DNA of 64,000 nucleotides from Antennarius striatus (taxonomy: Eukaryota; Chordata; Actinopteri; Lophiiformes; Antennariidae): assembly GCF_040054535.1 (NCBI RefSeq), contig NC_090796.1, forward strand, positions 8,947,001-9,011,000. The letters run 5' to 3'. The translations under genes and the position numbers were made by a program. The notes beneath the pieces were generated by a model, which was not told the origin of the DNA, did no database searches, and saw only the letters and a program-made list of their open reading frames with translations. Shown one piece after another: positions 1 to 12,779 of this stretch. Within the stretch, counting starts at the first letter, position 1, and each line of letters opens with the position of its first letter.

Positions 1-282
1 TTTCCTTTGATACTTTCCACCTTATGTATAAAGGAAGTCCTCACAACAGTTCAAGACTCAGTAGTTCCACCCATCACCTCAATCGAGTCAGGATAGGTCA
101 AATTTTCACGAACCTGCTTATATGAATTTTGAAGAACTCAATAAAAAGATGGAAAACTCAATACATTCCTGAGACATACCAGAGAGCAACGCTTCCTTCC
201 AAAAACGACTCTCAATATGTTCTCAACATAAATAACTCAGAAGATCATTTTAGCTCACTGCAGGGCTCTCCTCATATAAATA

Positions 283-301
283 ACACACACACACACACAC
301 C

Positions 302-364
<63 letters not shown>
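283..364. repeat. (CA)n microsatellite
   Basis: About 40 CA units with one CAA interruption near 300. Open frames here are runs of Thr-His or Cys-Val and are not genes. Confidence 0.98.
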
Positions 365-367
<3 letters not shown>

Positions 368-722
368 ATTTTGATGAAAGCTGTCCACTGCTCTGTTTTT
401 ATGTATGATGTCCACCCAATGGCCCACCGTGATTCATTTAGAAGCAGTTCATTTAGATTTGAATCACGCTGTCGTTTGTCATTGTCAACACTGTCTGGAG
501 TGTGATTTGATTGCTGCTGCTGTATGTATTTCTGTGTGAATGCACGTGGAGATAATGTGTTCAGCATGAGATGAGTGCTCCTTCAGTGACGTTCGCAACG
601 CCACAATTCAACCAAAACCCATTCTCTGATTAATGAATCATGGACTGGAACAAAGCCATGATGTCAAGAGGAAGATGGAAGATTCAGAAATGACACCTTC
701 ACACAGCCTTGGAGAATCAGAT

Positions 723-802
723 GCACACACACACGCACACACACACATACACACACACACACATACACACACACACACACACAACACACACAGACACACG
801 CT
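723..802. repeat. Imperfect (CA)n microsatellite
   Basis: CA units are interrupted by CG, TA and CAA variants. Confidence 0.95.
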
Positions 803-1222
803 TGAATATAAATTGATGAGCACAACTTAGTCGGCACCTGAAGGACTGAAGAATAGCACATAAATAAATCAAATATAATATAATTATCATGTTGTATTTG
901 ATTTATTTATTTATTTTGAAGAAAAGTACAGATAAAAGAAGACATATATGTAGCCGCACAAAGAAAGGTGTGTGAAAAAGAGAAGACATAAGTAAGAAAC
1001 TTCTGTGTTACTGTATGTGTATAATTTCTGCCACATTTATTTAGGGACCCAGGTCAATTTTCACAACTACTCCTAACTACATGTTAATAAAAAATAAACA
1101 AACATTTTTTTAAAGACTCACCGTAATCAATCCATCCTCCACCTCATACCTCCAAAAAATGTGTTCTTGCATCTTTGAAATAGCTTTATCAATTACATCA
1201 TTGAACCGTTCCACACGCAGAT

Positions 1223-1224
1223 CC

Positions 1225-1255
<31 letters not shown>

Positions 1256-1256
1256 A
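1223..1256. repeat. Poly(C) run joined to (CA)n
   Basis: Nineteen consecutive C are followed directly by eight CA units. Confidence 0.95.
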
Positions 1257-3237
1257 TAGTTACCAAGATGGTTTAGGTGAAAAGTTGTAGTGTGTCAGTT
1301 GTATTTCATTCTATTAGTGTAATATATGGAATTCTACCTCAATTACCTGTAGTCATCTCAGGATTGTGGCTATTTACTTTCCAAATAGCAAAGACCTCAA
1401 TTTTCCAACTGATTTCTAACATCCTCTGAATAAATGTAATGAAGGAGCTCTGAATCTCATTTCAATACATCAGTGGAAGTTACTCAGTTCTAACCTGTGA
1501 CCCACAAAAAGTGCAGAGCTTTTGGGAGATTCTAACACTAAACCCTTTCAGCAATATAGTAAAGTACTTAACTCAGGGTAAAACGTTCCACTGATATTTG
1601 GTGTCATTATTTAGCATATTGTTTGAAGGTTTTAACATCATAACATGCTCTTGTTAAAGTGAAGGGCATTTTCTATAAAGAAAATAATGATCTCCAGCCC
1701 TAAATGACGCCTGCATCTTTAGTTAACATGAATGTTTTTAAGCAGAACATTTGTTCGTCATTGTTGTTTATCAGACAGCTCTTTATTTACAGAAAAAAAA
1801 CAAGCAAGAAAAGGGGATAAATCCCACTATAAGACGCTTGTTACGGGTAATCTTGTGATAAAGAGAAAACAGATATATGTGGCCTGCTGCTCCAAAGCTT
1901 TAACTATAATCGCATTAGTTACATTGTTAGTTTGAAAGCTACATTTCACTGATGCTGGTTTTCTTCCATAAGCCATTTGTTTGTTAGCAGCAGGAAAATT
2001 TCAGTGAGCCCCACCTTTAAATTTAAATATTCTGCAGCATCAAATGTGGAAGGCAACATGGATCTAGATCATACTGGTGTGTTATGTGATAGAATTTATG
2101 GAGATGTCATTGGTCTTATCAACATTTTTAGACATTATTCAAATGAGTTTTATGCATATCCTGTAATGGTAATGGTTTTTGTTTTACTCTGGATCCAGAT
2201 GATTATCTTATAACCCAAAAAATGTTTTCAATCTAATGGATAGTTATATGGGTCAAACCCAAACCCACTCATAACTGTTTTAGTTTCCTGCTGACAGACA
2301 TATTACAAAGAAACATGATAAAAATAATAATATATATATCATTCAATCTCGACCTCAGGACTGAGAAACTAATGGTTATGTCTCCCTCTAGTGGATGAAA
2401 AAAGATGATCACAAATACCAGCGCTGTCTTCATTATCATTCTTGCCCTCATCTTATCGAGACTGTGTCAACAGAGCAGTAATTGGAAAGCAACAAGTGTC
2501 AAATAATTTCTGGTTGTCCTTCTCTGTCTTTGAAAAAATAAACTCTGTTTGGATTATGTTGATGATTTAAAATAATGGTGTGTTTGTGTATTGAGTCATC
2601 TGGTTGAAATGAAAAATGACAGGAATGACAGAAAATATGACGTCTGAGGATGTACGACAGAGTGTGTCTAAAAACAGAGTTGGTGTGCACAAGTATGTAA
2701 CTACTAGCATGTGTGTGTGTGCGTATGCATGTGAATGCATACATTTAATGCACGGGGTTCATTTATAGCCTCTTTCCCTGTTGCAGTGACTCACTAGTTA
2801 GTCACCATGCACCAGAAAATTGAGAAGGGGGGGGGGGTTGCGCAAGTCTGAAACCCCTCTGTGCCAATCCACTGTTCAGCAAGGTGCAACAGCAGGCCGG
2901 TGGCGTAACCTCATCATTAACAGAGAGCTAGTCACGCTGGAATATGAGCCAGGGGATGTCGGGTAATGGATAACAAGGAGGATGATTCAGCAATCACTTA
3001 TATATATCACTGTCAATACGAGACATTGGGGGCACTAACATACCATAAATGAATGGTTTCACTTGACAGGTTAAGGTGGAGCAAGTGGGAGGGAAAACAT
3101 GTAGGCGCAAATCCCATCCTCAGCACAGTCACAGGTATGAATTATACATGCTGCATCTCCCCCCACCAGCGAGAGATAGGTATAATGAAGTGACAAGTAA
3201 GGAGTCTGTGATTCACACACATAGCTGGCTGCACAGT

Positions 3238-3275
3238 CACACACACACACGCATGCACGCACACACACATGCGCG
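3238..3275. repeat. Short imperfect CA-rich repeat
   Basis: CACACGCATGCACGCACACA-type sequence with CG and TG variants. Confidence 0.8.
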
Positions 3276-3739
3276 GGAACCCGCAAACACAACACCGATG
3301 CTGTTTTTACTATCTGCACCATGTGTTAAGAAGAGGACACCCAATACAGCCAAAAAAGATCAACTGTGGCTATTATCACATTCTAGCCAGTTCCATCCAC
3401 CGCTGTCGGAGAGGGAGGGGGGCACAAGCTTAAAAAAGAAAAGAAAAAAAGAGGATAGTGTGGTAAAAAGATGAAAGCAAGATAGAGTCCTCTCACACAA
3501 ACTCTCAGTTTCAACCCAAAGTTCTGCCTTCTGCAATTTATACTTTGCAGAATTCAAGTGACCAAGTGGACTGAACTAAACTGTTCGTATATGTCGCTGA
3601 AATTCTTCTCCAGTGGGCAACAACAGTTCCAGGAAGCCCCATAATAGAAACAGGAAGTTCATTTAGTGAACACAATAAAACATGTTCACAAACTGTATAA
3701 AATTAAAAGTCAAACTACACAAATAGAGACAGGCTTTGC

Positions 3740-3838
3740 TTACTCGACCAGATGCTCCATTCCAGCACCCTGGGGCTCTGCTTGCTCCCCAGGGTCAGCT
3801 GACAGATCTCGTTTTACACCGTGACTCCTGGCTTCTGC
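3740..3838 (-). CDS. Possible terminal coding exon of an unrecognised minus-strand gene
   Basis: On the minus strand an acceptor-like tract (GCATCTTTCCAG) is followed by 32 open codons ending GMEHLVE and a TAA at 3740-3742. Upstream on the same strand, near 5,511-5,534, an ATG with good context opens MNVSDFSG and ends in a GTGAGT donor, but its phase does not match this exon, so at least one more exon would be needed. Further upstream at 8,541 is a first-exon-like donor. No protein family was recognised. The pieces may be unrelated. Confidence 0.2.
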   Translation of the reverse strand, partial: AEARSHGVKRDLSADPGEQAEPQGAGMEHLVE

Positions 3839-5671
3839 CTGGAAAGATGCAAACACCACTGTTAGTTAGCACTGGTTAGCATAGAGCCATGGGAAAGATA
3901 GCAAAAGGACAAATGAGCAGACGTCCTGTTTTGCACTCATCCATCAAAGTCATCACTCAGTGTAAAATTGGTCAGTTTTTGGAAGCACAGGATGTACGAC
4001 CACACAAACCTCGGCCCTGTCTTTTGTTTGTCATCCATGACTGTCACTCATTGTCTCTCTAAGGGATTCCGGGCCTCTCAGATCTTAAGGTGTTGAGTTT
4101 CAAAGTTGTCTCCATACCGCGTGATTTATGTTAGAAACAGCGAGTCTCTGTGCCTCTGCTGTCTTTGGATTGTAGGCATTGATAGTCTATCCCGAATATC
4201 TTCTTAGATATCCAAAGAATTTGAAGCAGTGAGGAAAAGAATCAAGTTCACTCAATCGTTTTCAAATTATCTTGACAAGTGGTCCTATTCACTCCATTGG
4301 TGTATACTTGAGTGGCTATGACGTTTACTTGAACACACTGTACAGAATTATCTTATCTTCTTCTACACACAGAGATAAACACAAGTTATTCTGCACATGA
4401 CAGCTGCTTTCAGCGAGGGAACAACTGAATCTGAAAGACAAACCCAACCATTTATCCAGAAAAGTGACCTGTTTCCCACTGAAGAAAACTAGTGACATGA
4501 ATAGTATTTATGATAGTGTGAGGCAATAATGCAAAGAGGCACCACCTGAAAAAAAACTGTGCATGGATGTTAACACTTGTCCCAAGCCTACATGTAAAAT
4601 AAGCAGAGCATCTGTTGAGTACAGAAACATACTGTCGAGTTGAGCCAAACGGGTGCTGCCTTCAACTAAATTGCAGAATGTTTTGGAGGGTGAACTTGAG
4701 TCGAATTTGAGATGCATGCACACGTCTCCTCTTGCCAAGATCTGCTATAGTCAGATAACCAGACAATCCCAACTTTCCCTGAGCTGATAGATAAATCCTG
4801 GCAAAACGGAGTGTGGATGTTGATGACACTTGCTGCAAAGTCAATGAAGACTAACTTGTGATTGCACGCTCCCACATTTTCCATGATGTGTTTCATGTGG
4901 TGTCAGAACCCTGATTTATATAGCAGACGGTGTTTTGGATTAAGTCGTCGAAGCTTAGTATTAAGCTTTCACCAAAACATGACTTCTCCTTAAACCATTA
5001 GCTCATTAAATGATCGAAGGACAATTAATCTGACAAATTTAATCTGATTACTTTGCTTCTTAAAAACCAAAGTTTTAGAGGATTGCTGACTTCTCTGTAT
5101 TTCTCGTTTGAGTAAATTAAATTTAGGTACAGTTTTTACCCTTTTTTAACAGAATCTTTAAGCCTTCACAATATAGAAAAATAGGCTTTCATCAACCAAT
5201 TTTTAAAATGTCCCAGGATGGGGCTTAATCCTTGTCTGGCAAGGCAAAACCAGCAGTTTTAAACTTTTTGTGACTGTGACCTTGAACAGTAACGTTTGGG
5301 CAACAGTCTGACACCCAGACAAAGAGACTTTACCAACAATACATCAAAGAGTGGCACCAGAGTGTTCACCAGAGGGACGAAGGTATTAACTCTCTCAGTC
5401 CTCAGTTCATGTTGCCTCAGCGATGGTCATCTTACCATGATTACTTCCACAGAAGCAAATCTTTTTCAAACCCAGTAGAATATCTGCGCTGTATCTTTCA
5501 CTCACCAGAAAAATCACTGACATTCATGGCTTTTCCCCCACCCCTGTGCACGCATGCTAATATGTACTGTAAGTCCAAGCAGCAGCCAGCCGCTGCCCGC
5601 CTGTCCCATCAAACAAGCATGAGAACCAGATGTATCTTTGATATAATCTTGTTCTTGTTGTCCTGTGTTGT

Positions 5672-5809
<138 letters not shown>

Positions 5810-6480
5810 TTTGTCAGAGTGATCCAGAGCCCTGGGGGTAGAATCCGGGTCGGGGAGATGCAGCAGCATGCCTCAACACACACAGACAGGGAAACCGATG
5901 GATCATTATAATTATAATAATGAGAAATAACTAATGCAGTAATGTGCTGCTGTATTTATCTTTTAAAATAAATTATTCATCTGATTGGAAGGAATGTTTA
6001 AACTGTATTTTATAACCATTCTTAATGAAAATGTTTTATGAGTTGTGGATTCATTTTAAATAAGACTGTCTATTATTCAACTATTTTGGGTTTTCTTTTG
6101 CTTCAGTTAAATAGACTACTCCCAAATCTTAACTGAAACTGCTCACATATATACTTTATGACTATGTTGATACGTATGTTCAAAAGGTGTTAGGTGCCAT
6201 TTTTTTCATGGCACTGATTTGCAACAAGTCCCTAATATTAAAAAGGAATACTATTTATAATTAAACAGGTCCAATTTCCCACAGTGCCAGTGTGATGTTA
6301 AGCTACAATGATGGTTGACTTGTAGAACAAGTCAAAAACCAAATCATTTTCAAAAGCACGGTCATGGTGTCAACCTACAAAAGTCCTACTATCAATCACA
6401 AGTAGGCTGTTCAATGTTAATCATTAGTGTGTTAGTCCCATGCAAGTATATACTTTTAAGCCAAATTTATTGCAGGGCTG

Positions 6481-6595
6481 ATTATATTATATTGTATTAT
6501 ATTATATTATATTATATTATATTATATTATATTATATTATATTATATTATATTATATTATATTATATTATATATTATATTATATTATATTATATT
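6481..6595. repeat. (ATATT)n pentanucleotide tandem repeat
   Basis: About 22 units of ATATT, with one TATTG variant near the start and one shortened unit near 6,572. It is entirely A+T except for a single G. Confidence 0.97.
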
Positions 6596-7282
6596 TTTGT
6601 ATCAACACTATATGGCCCATATCATTTTATTTTTTGATAATTTTAAATGTATTCATTCAGAAATTATTTCCCATTTTAGTGTGAATGGCGATACTATTTC
6701 TAGCAAATTACTTTCATATTTTTAATTTTAAAATTGAATACAAAAGTGGCTATTAGGTGGGGAAGAAAACTCAAATTTTTCTTACATCTACATAAAATCA
6801 TTTGTAAGTCCGGGCATCTCTGCAGTAATATGGAGCTTCATTTATAGTTTAATTCTGGATAGATTAGAACATGTTGAAGTAGTACTTCATCAGCAGTAAT
6901 TAAAAGGCTGAAAATTATTTTCAGCTTTATCTGAGAGCAAAGAGCACATGAAAGAAATGGGTATACTTTAAAGTACTAAGGGCTATTAGTTGCATGTACA
7001 CTCGTATAAACTGGAAACTTCCTGGCTTTTGATTTATTCCTCAGGCTTTCAGTGCTCCAGTGATCTACAGTAAGTATCAGAAATATGAGCAGATGCCCAT
7101 ATTTGAATATTTGGTTGGCACTGATCTTAATGACTTGTGTGTCGTCGGTCTATGGCATTGCCAACTTTACACATCTGGAGTTGTGAAAGCTTATTTCAGA
7201 CAGGATGGTAGAGGTATGATTGTGAGTCATCTGAGCTTACATCCTGCATGACATTAGCCTTGACATGGACTGCCTGATTCGC

Positions 7283-7284
7283 TG

Positions 7285-7346
<62 letters not shown>
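7283..7346. repeat. (GT)n microsatellite
   Basis: About 30 GT units with CG variants at both ends. Confidence 0.97.
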
Positions 7347-7572
7347 AGTGTTTATGTGCAGTAACATCTGTAGTTGTGACACAAATAAAGGCCCCACCCG
7401 GCCCCCTAACCTCGGGCACCCTCATGTCCTCACTGGAGTCCATGACCATATGAAGGGACCCTGACACCCCCCCCCCCTTCCTGCTATCTACTCTCTCAAG
7501 CCCGATGAAACATGCAATGACATACTTTCTTTTTGTCCCTCATGAAATGCAAGCTCTGCCCCCACTCGCCCG

Positions 7573-7723
<151 letters not shown>

Positions 7724-7798
7724 TTTTCCTTTTCCCCTAAGACAATTGTGTTATTCACTCTCTGTCATTTCCATATGTGCGTTGGCCATAAAACAGCA

Positions 7799-7875
7799 AA
7801 GAGACAAGTTGTGATCCCCATCGGCCAGGAAAGGGATGCCCTTTCCTGGCCGGTGGGGGCCACAACTTGTCTCTT
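7799..7875. repeat. 37-bp inverted repeat with 3-base loop (hairpin)
   Basis: The arms are 7799-7835 and 7839-7875. They pair at 34 of 37 positions; in plus-strand RNA two of the three mismatches become G-U pairs. The loop is ATG. No coding frame, tRNA or repeat family explains it. It lies 76 bases after a compound CA/GA/CA microsatellite. Confidence 0.9.
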
Positions 7876-8540
7876 ATAAACACAGGACACACCTTAGCCG
7901 AACAGTTTTCACATATCCTTCTGACCTCCGTGCTCGTCTTCTCCCCCCCCTCCCCGGACACAGGATATTCCAGAGGCTGAACGCTGGGAAAGATGACAGC
8001 AAACGCGGCGCTAGCAGACGGTGTGGTTTCAGGCTCCGGCGGACTTCTAGGCTTGTTTTTGTTCAGGCACAAACTCTTAAAGCAAAGCTGAACACTGAAG
8101 CTCGTGCCTTTTGTCCACCAACGTGCCTCGCGCTGGGTTTCCCTAGCATTGTCATGACAACAGTGTGTACCCACAGTTAGAAACAATACAAGTACGAAGA
8201 GTTGCGTAAAGTGCTAGCTAGCAATTTTTTTAAAGTTTGCGAACACGTCCAAAAACACAAGAACAGCCGCGACTGAACTTTTTATACTTTAACGCGAGGA
8301 ACAAGTGCACCAATGAATAATGGAGACCAAAAGAAGTGTACAAGATGAATTCAGTACCTTCCAGACGAAGAAAGCCCGTCTTTCCTTCCCTTCCCGCGCC
8401 GATTCACTGTTACATTCCGTCAATCACGTCACTGAACGTAAACTTCTTAATGAATTGACGTTAATTAAACCGGCACGAGCTCGTGTCCCGTCCGCACCGA
8501 GCGGCTCGTGAGGAGAAACACATTCCTCCGCCCAGACTCA

Positions 8541-8650
8541 CCCTCGGCCCCTCCGCGCTGCTATCAAAGGATGCTTTGCTCCGCCTCAACACCAGCACGA
8601 AGATTAATCACTGTTATCTACCAAAGTTTTGTTTTTCTTCCGTGGAGGTA
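8541..8650 (-). promoter_or_regulatory. GC-rich minus-strand first-exon candidate with strong donor
   Basis: The region 8.3-8.6 kb is CpG-richer than its flanks. On the minus strand GGGCCGAGG/GTGAGTC is a near-perfect donor, placing the last exon base at 8541. This would fit the untranslated first exon of a gene running left, head-to-head with the capn15 promoter about 2.2 kb away. The right-hand limit is approximate. Confidence 0.25.
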
Positions 8651-8699
8651 GGCTAGATTATCTGGAGGATGTCACTGACAAATTCCATCAGGGGTATGG

Positions 8700-9614
8700 G
8701 TAATTTGCATGGGGTCGCTCACCGAAAACTGGATTACTTTCTGCGGTGATCCAAGTGATTCCTGATGATTTATCACTCACCAAAGCAATTCTATTAGTTT
8801 CTGCCATGTTATAATTCCCTGTTGATATTGGCCTAATTCTTTGAATCACCCAGGTTCAAACATTCCAGATGTCACCGGGATTAATGATAATCCAGACTAG
8901 CCGAAAAATTCACGTGATATTATTTATCCTAACGAGGTTCCAATTTTACTCATGGTTTGAAAGGACTTGCCTGAAATGAAGACAAATTAAGAGTCATAAT
9001 TAAAATCTCAGACTTTTGCCCATGGCAGAAAATATGAAATAAAAATATAAATCACTCTAAAAATGCATGTACGATAACTTAGAAAAAAGTAATCTTTTAT
9101 TTACTATTTCACCTGGGTATTTCACTTCTTATAACTACTTTTTTTTAGCAGTAAAGTCTAAAACTCTGTTTCTGTCTCTTGCTCCTTGAAGTCATGCGTA
9201 CAATTTGTTGATCTTTAAAACTTTAAACAATGTTACTGTTTTTAATTTTTCTTCATGATGATATCAGGAATTGTAACAGGCTAGTTATTCCTCTAATCAT
9301 ATGTATTGTTTCTTGAAGAGCAGTATTTTTTTTTTGTTTCAATTCAAGTTGTTCAAGCCAAACACTCGGAAGAGCAGAATGTACACGATGTCCAATTAAA
9401 CATTTGAAATGAATGCAAAATTGGATTTGAAATTTTCTGCATTTGCAAAGAACGAAAAAAGACGTAAAAAGTAATAATAATAGAATTTCTAGTGCATATG
9501 ATTACGTATGAATAATTACTGTACTAATATTCATTAAACATTAACTATAATAGCATTAGTGGTAATAAACTGTCAGCAGCTACAGGTAGTGACCTTAGGA
9601 CTATATCTTCTTCT
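8700..9614. other. AT-rich gene-free interval
   Basis: This stretch lies between the minus-strand donor region and the LINE pair. I see no exon, RNA gene or recognisable repeat in it. Confidence 0.6.
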
Positions 9615-9738
9615 TTTCCTTTTGGCTTTTCCCTTCAGGGGTCGCCACAGCGAATCAGTTGCCTCCATCTAACCCTGTCCTTTGCATCCTCTTCTCTCAC
9701 ACCAACTACCTTCATGTCCTCTTTCACTACATCCATAA
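9615..9738 (-). mobile_element. 3' fragment of the same LINE, opposite orientation
   Basis: This stretch is the reverse complement of 10396-10521 at roughly 90 percent identity by eye, including the segment encoding DVVKEDM and the CGDP stop. It keeps only about 124 bases. Together with the plus-strand copy it forms an inverted pair spaced by about 650 bases. Confidence 0.75.
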
Positions 9739-10082
9739 AACTTTTGCCAAATCAAATATGCGAATCAAACCTTATGACTATATATTCTCTTTTAATCCAG
9801 TGATAAAACACATCTGCGAACTATTAGGGATTCTCTAGCCCCTGATTACCCAATTGTTAGGTTCTTTAAATTAAATCAAAGATTCCGTTCTTTTAAGGGC
9901 ATTTAATAACGAGCGTTTTTGAATATATGAAGTAAATTTTTGATCATTGATTTGGACTCGAGCACAAATTTCTCACACAACCTTTTAAAGTAAAATGACA
10001 GCAAGTGAAACATGAGGTCAGATTTTTTTTTTCAAGAACGCAAATAAAAGTTTTTAACCAGTTACTATTATAGAAGAGTTTC

Positions 10083-10521
10083 AGCTAAAATGGAAGGAAA
10101 GGTGCTCAAAACTGTGGTGAGACCAGCGATGTTGTTTGGTCTAGAGACAGTGTCACTGAGGAAAAGACAGGAGACAGAGCTGGAGGTTCTCTTTGGTTGT
10201 GACCAGGATGGATAGGATCAGGAATGAGTACATCAGAGGAACAGCACATGTTAGAGGTTTTGGAGATAAAGTCAGAGAGGCCAGACTGAGATGGTTTGGA
10301 CAAGTCCAGAGGAGAGATAGTGAATATATTGGTAGAAGGATGCTGAGTTTTGAATTGCCAGGCAGAAAGCCTAGAGGAAGACCAAAGAGGAGGTTTATTG
10401 ATGTAGTGAAAGAGGACATGACGGTAGTTGGTGTGGGAGAAGAGGATGCAGAAGACAGGGTTAGATGGAGGCAACTGATTCACTGTGGCGACCCCTGAAG
10501 GGAAATGCCGAAAGGAAGTTC
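10083..10521 (+). mobile_element. Decayed 3' end of an RTE/BovB-type LINE
   Basis: The translation carries the C-terminal signature of non-LTR endonuclease-reverse transcriptases of this group: VVRPAMLFGLETVSL at the start, then RNEYIRGTAHVRGFGD, RLRWFGQVQRRD and RGRPKRRFIDVVKED, ending with CGDP and a stop. The two parts are in different frames: after the ELEV motif near 10,185 part of the usual sequence is missing and the first frame stops. The copy is 5'-truncated and inactive. The family assignment is from memory of fish LINEs and could be a neighbouring clade. Confidence 0.75.
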
Positions 10522-10739
10522 AAGCATAATTCCACCAGATGGCAGTAGAGTGTAATTATCTGACAGTGCAGAAAGCGGTGGACGGAAGCGTACGCTTGGA
10601 TTTAAAATGTATGATTAAAATCTATCTAACAATGATAGGACAATATAAATATATAGAAAATACAAGGGTATAAAGTGATACGTATTAACAATAATAAAAT
10701 AATAAATTTCTGATCATGGCTTGATGTAATATATTCCTG

Positions 10740-11195
10740 TTGTTAGTGTTCGTCCAAGGTGACGACGTTCGTACCCGGATATCCAAATTGAAAACGTCCG
10801 AGTGCAGTATGGGAAATTGAGTCTTCTACACTTCCATTCTTCAACTCATTTTACGTAGATTTATTTACGTTCGCCATCAGTCGATTCACTCACGTACAGA
10901 AGTGACGTACGCGTGCTATCTGCTCCTTGGAGATTCCCTTTCCTCCCTGGGCTGTTGGAGGGACACCTAAGCGATCGAGTCACTCACATTAAGACACGAC
11001 GGAGTGGAAATAAAGTGTGCGTGGGTGTGTTTGTGACAGATGTCTCAAACATGCTGTGGAGCGCTCGACGCTAAAGCCCGGAAGGCTAGGAAGGCTAAAG
11101 AACAACACGGGAGGAACTTATCGTCTCAATGGCTGTGAAAAGTTAACGTACAGACGACTGAAAAAACAGGAATAATTCCCTTTCTGCCGACTGAG
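10740..11195 (+). promoter_or_regulatory. CpG-rich putative promoter and untranslated first exon, likely of capn15
   Basis: CpG dinucleotides are much denser here than in the AT-rich flanks, and a CRE-like GTGACGTACGCG lies near 10,901. The segment ends in a strong donor (GACTGAG/GTAAGAA, exon end 11195) with no long open frame before it, as expected for a 5' UTR exon. The next plausible plus-strand exon is at 14.8 kb and the next certain one at 25.4 kb, so capn15 is the natural owner. The transcription start cannot be placed, and assignment to capn15 is inference. Confidence 0.45.
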
Positions 11196-12779
11196 GTAAG
11201 AATAACACATTTATAAGTGACTTGGTGAAGTACAGGGAGGACGGGTGGCGTGATAACCGCCACATGACCACCGTTACAATAAAAGTGTCTTTGTTGACAA
11301 GGCACCCGGCGTCCCCGGCTCTCGCCGTGTCAGTCGGCTTGTTTCGTTCCGACTGTAACCTTATAGCTAATGTTGCTGCCGGTGACGGGGTTCACGGCTT
11401 TACGGCTAGTCCACACAGACAACGATCACGTGACTGTTTGTTCCCATAACAGCCGCAGACTTAATTTTATAAGCGTCATCTGCCACGGAACAGATTCTAC
11501 AGTAGCATCATGAACGTGTGTTTTGTCCTGTTGTTGCTGTTTCAGGGGAGCAGGACAGGTCTGAGGGGGAGGCTGAGCTCAGGCGGCTGTGCACCTCTGA
11601 TAAAACTGTTTAGAAATTAAAATTACATTTTTAAAAAAATCAGAATACGGTTTTGGAATTATTTATTTGAGGGTGAACTTGTTGAACTTTTTTTTTTTTT
11701 TGGTCCCACTTGGAGCATGTCCACTTTGGGGGGGAAAACATTATTTGTGACACACAGGTCGTTTTGGAGCTGTGTGTAAATTACATCTTTAAAATGTTAC
11801 ATTAAATTAGATCACATCCTCCCTGTCCCCTCGTTCCTCTTCTATGTTCTGGGAGGATACAAATGAAATCCAATCTCCCTCTCTTGCTCCTCTTGGCACT
11901 GACTGGGCCAGCTGCTGTATCTCTGGGTGCTGACTTGCAAACAGACAGGTGCACCCTTAACAAAGGGCTGCAGTCCTCTGATGCCTGCTCTGGTTAATAT
12001 TCAGATTGTTTTTTTTAATACATCAGTGTAGTTTTTGCTGTTCTGTAGCTTTATTTTGTGCAACTTGTGTGTAAACGCCATTCACATCCTGTATTTGCTT
12101 TTGGTCACTGATAGTGTCTTTATTGTCAATTCAAGTAACTCAGCTTTTTCTGCTTCAAATACGATCAAGATATTGTTGACACTTCCAGATCTGTATCATT
12201 TGTATCATATATATTTTTAGGTTGTAATTCTTTGGAACTTAATCAGAAATCAGAAATTATCCAGACAAACCAGTTCCAGCCTCTGTTTGAACAGGAGTCG
12301 TGCCTATAGTTGTGCAGACAAATACTGTAGCTAGCAACACAGTCGGACTTCCTCAACCTCAGTCGTGGTTAATGGTTAACCCCCTTTGGCACAACAAAGA
12401 ATGCACAGCAGATGATGTGGTGGCTGCATTTTCGTAGCATTGTTGCACTGCTCTGCCTGTGGATGTTGTGAAATCATAGAAAGAGTGAGAGATCAGAAAA
12501 GAGGTCAGTGAAGTGGGAGAAGAGAGATGGGGAAGTTTGAAAGCTTCTGTTGCTAATGAACAATGACAGTTGAGCAATGATGAATGTTTCTGTCAGCATC
12601 ATCTTTTACCTAGCCTCTTACCACCTCCCCTGGCATTGACCATTAAGGCCAGCCAAAGGAGCCAGCAGAAGAATATGGTGTGACATTTATTACTGGCCAC
12701 TACAGTCTTGGATCCTATATCCACGAAATTGAGTGAGATCTCCAAACATCTTCAGAGGTTTGTTTAAATCTCATGGTCG

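Noticed and set aside
6315-6725. 136-codon frame with Ile-Leu-Tyr-Tyr repeats
   Set aside because: Its core is the ATATT pentanucleotide array, and the remainder is AT-rich sequence without coding features.
7755-8186. 143-codon minus-strand open frame
   Set aside because: It overlaps the 37-bp hairpin and an open frame on the other strand, resembles no family and has no splice or promoter support in that frame.
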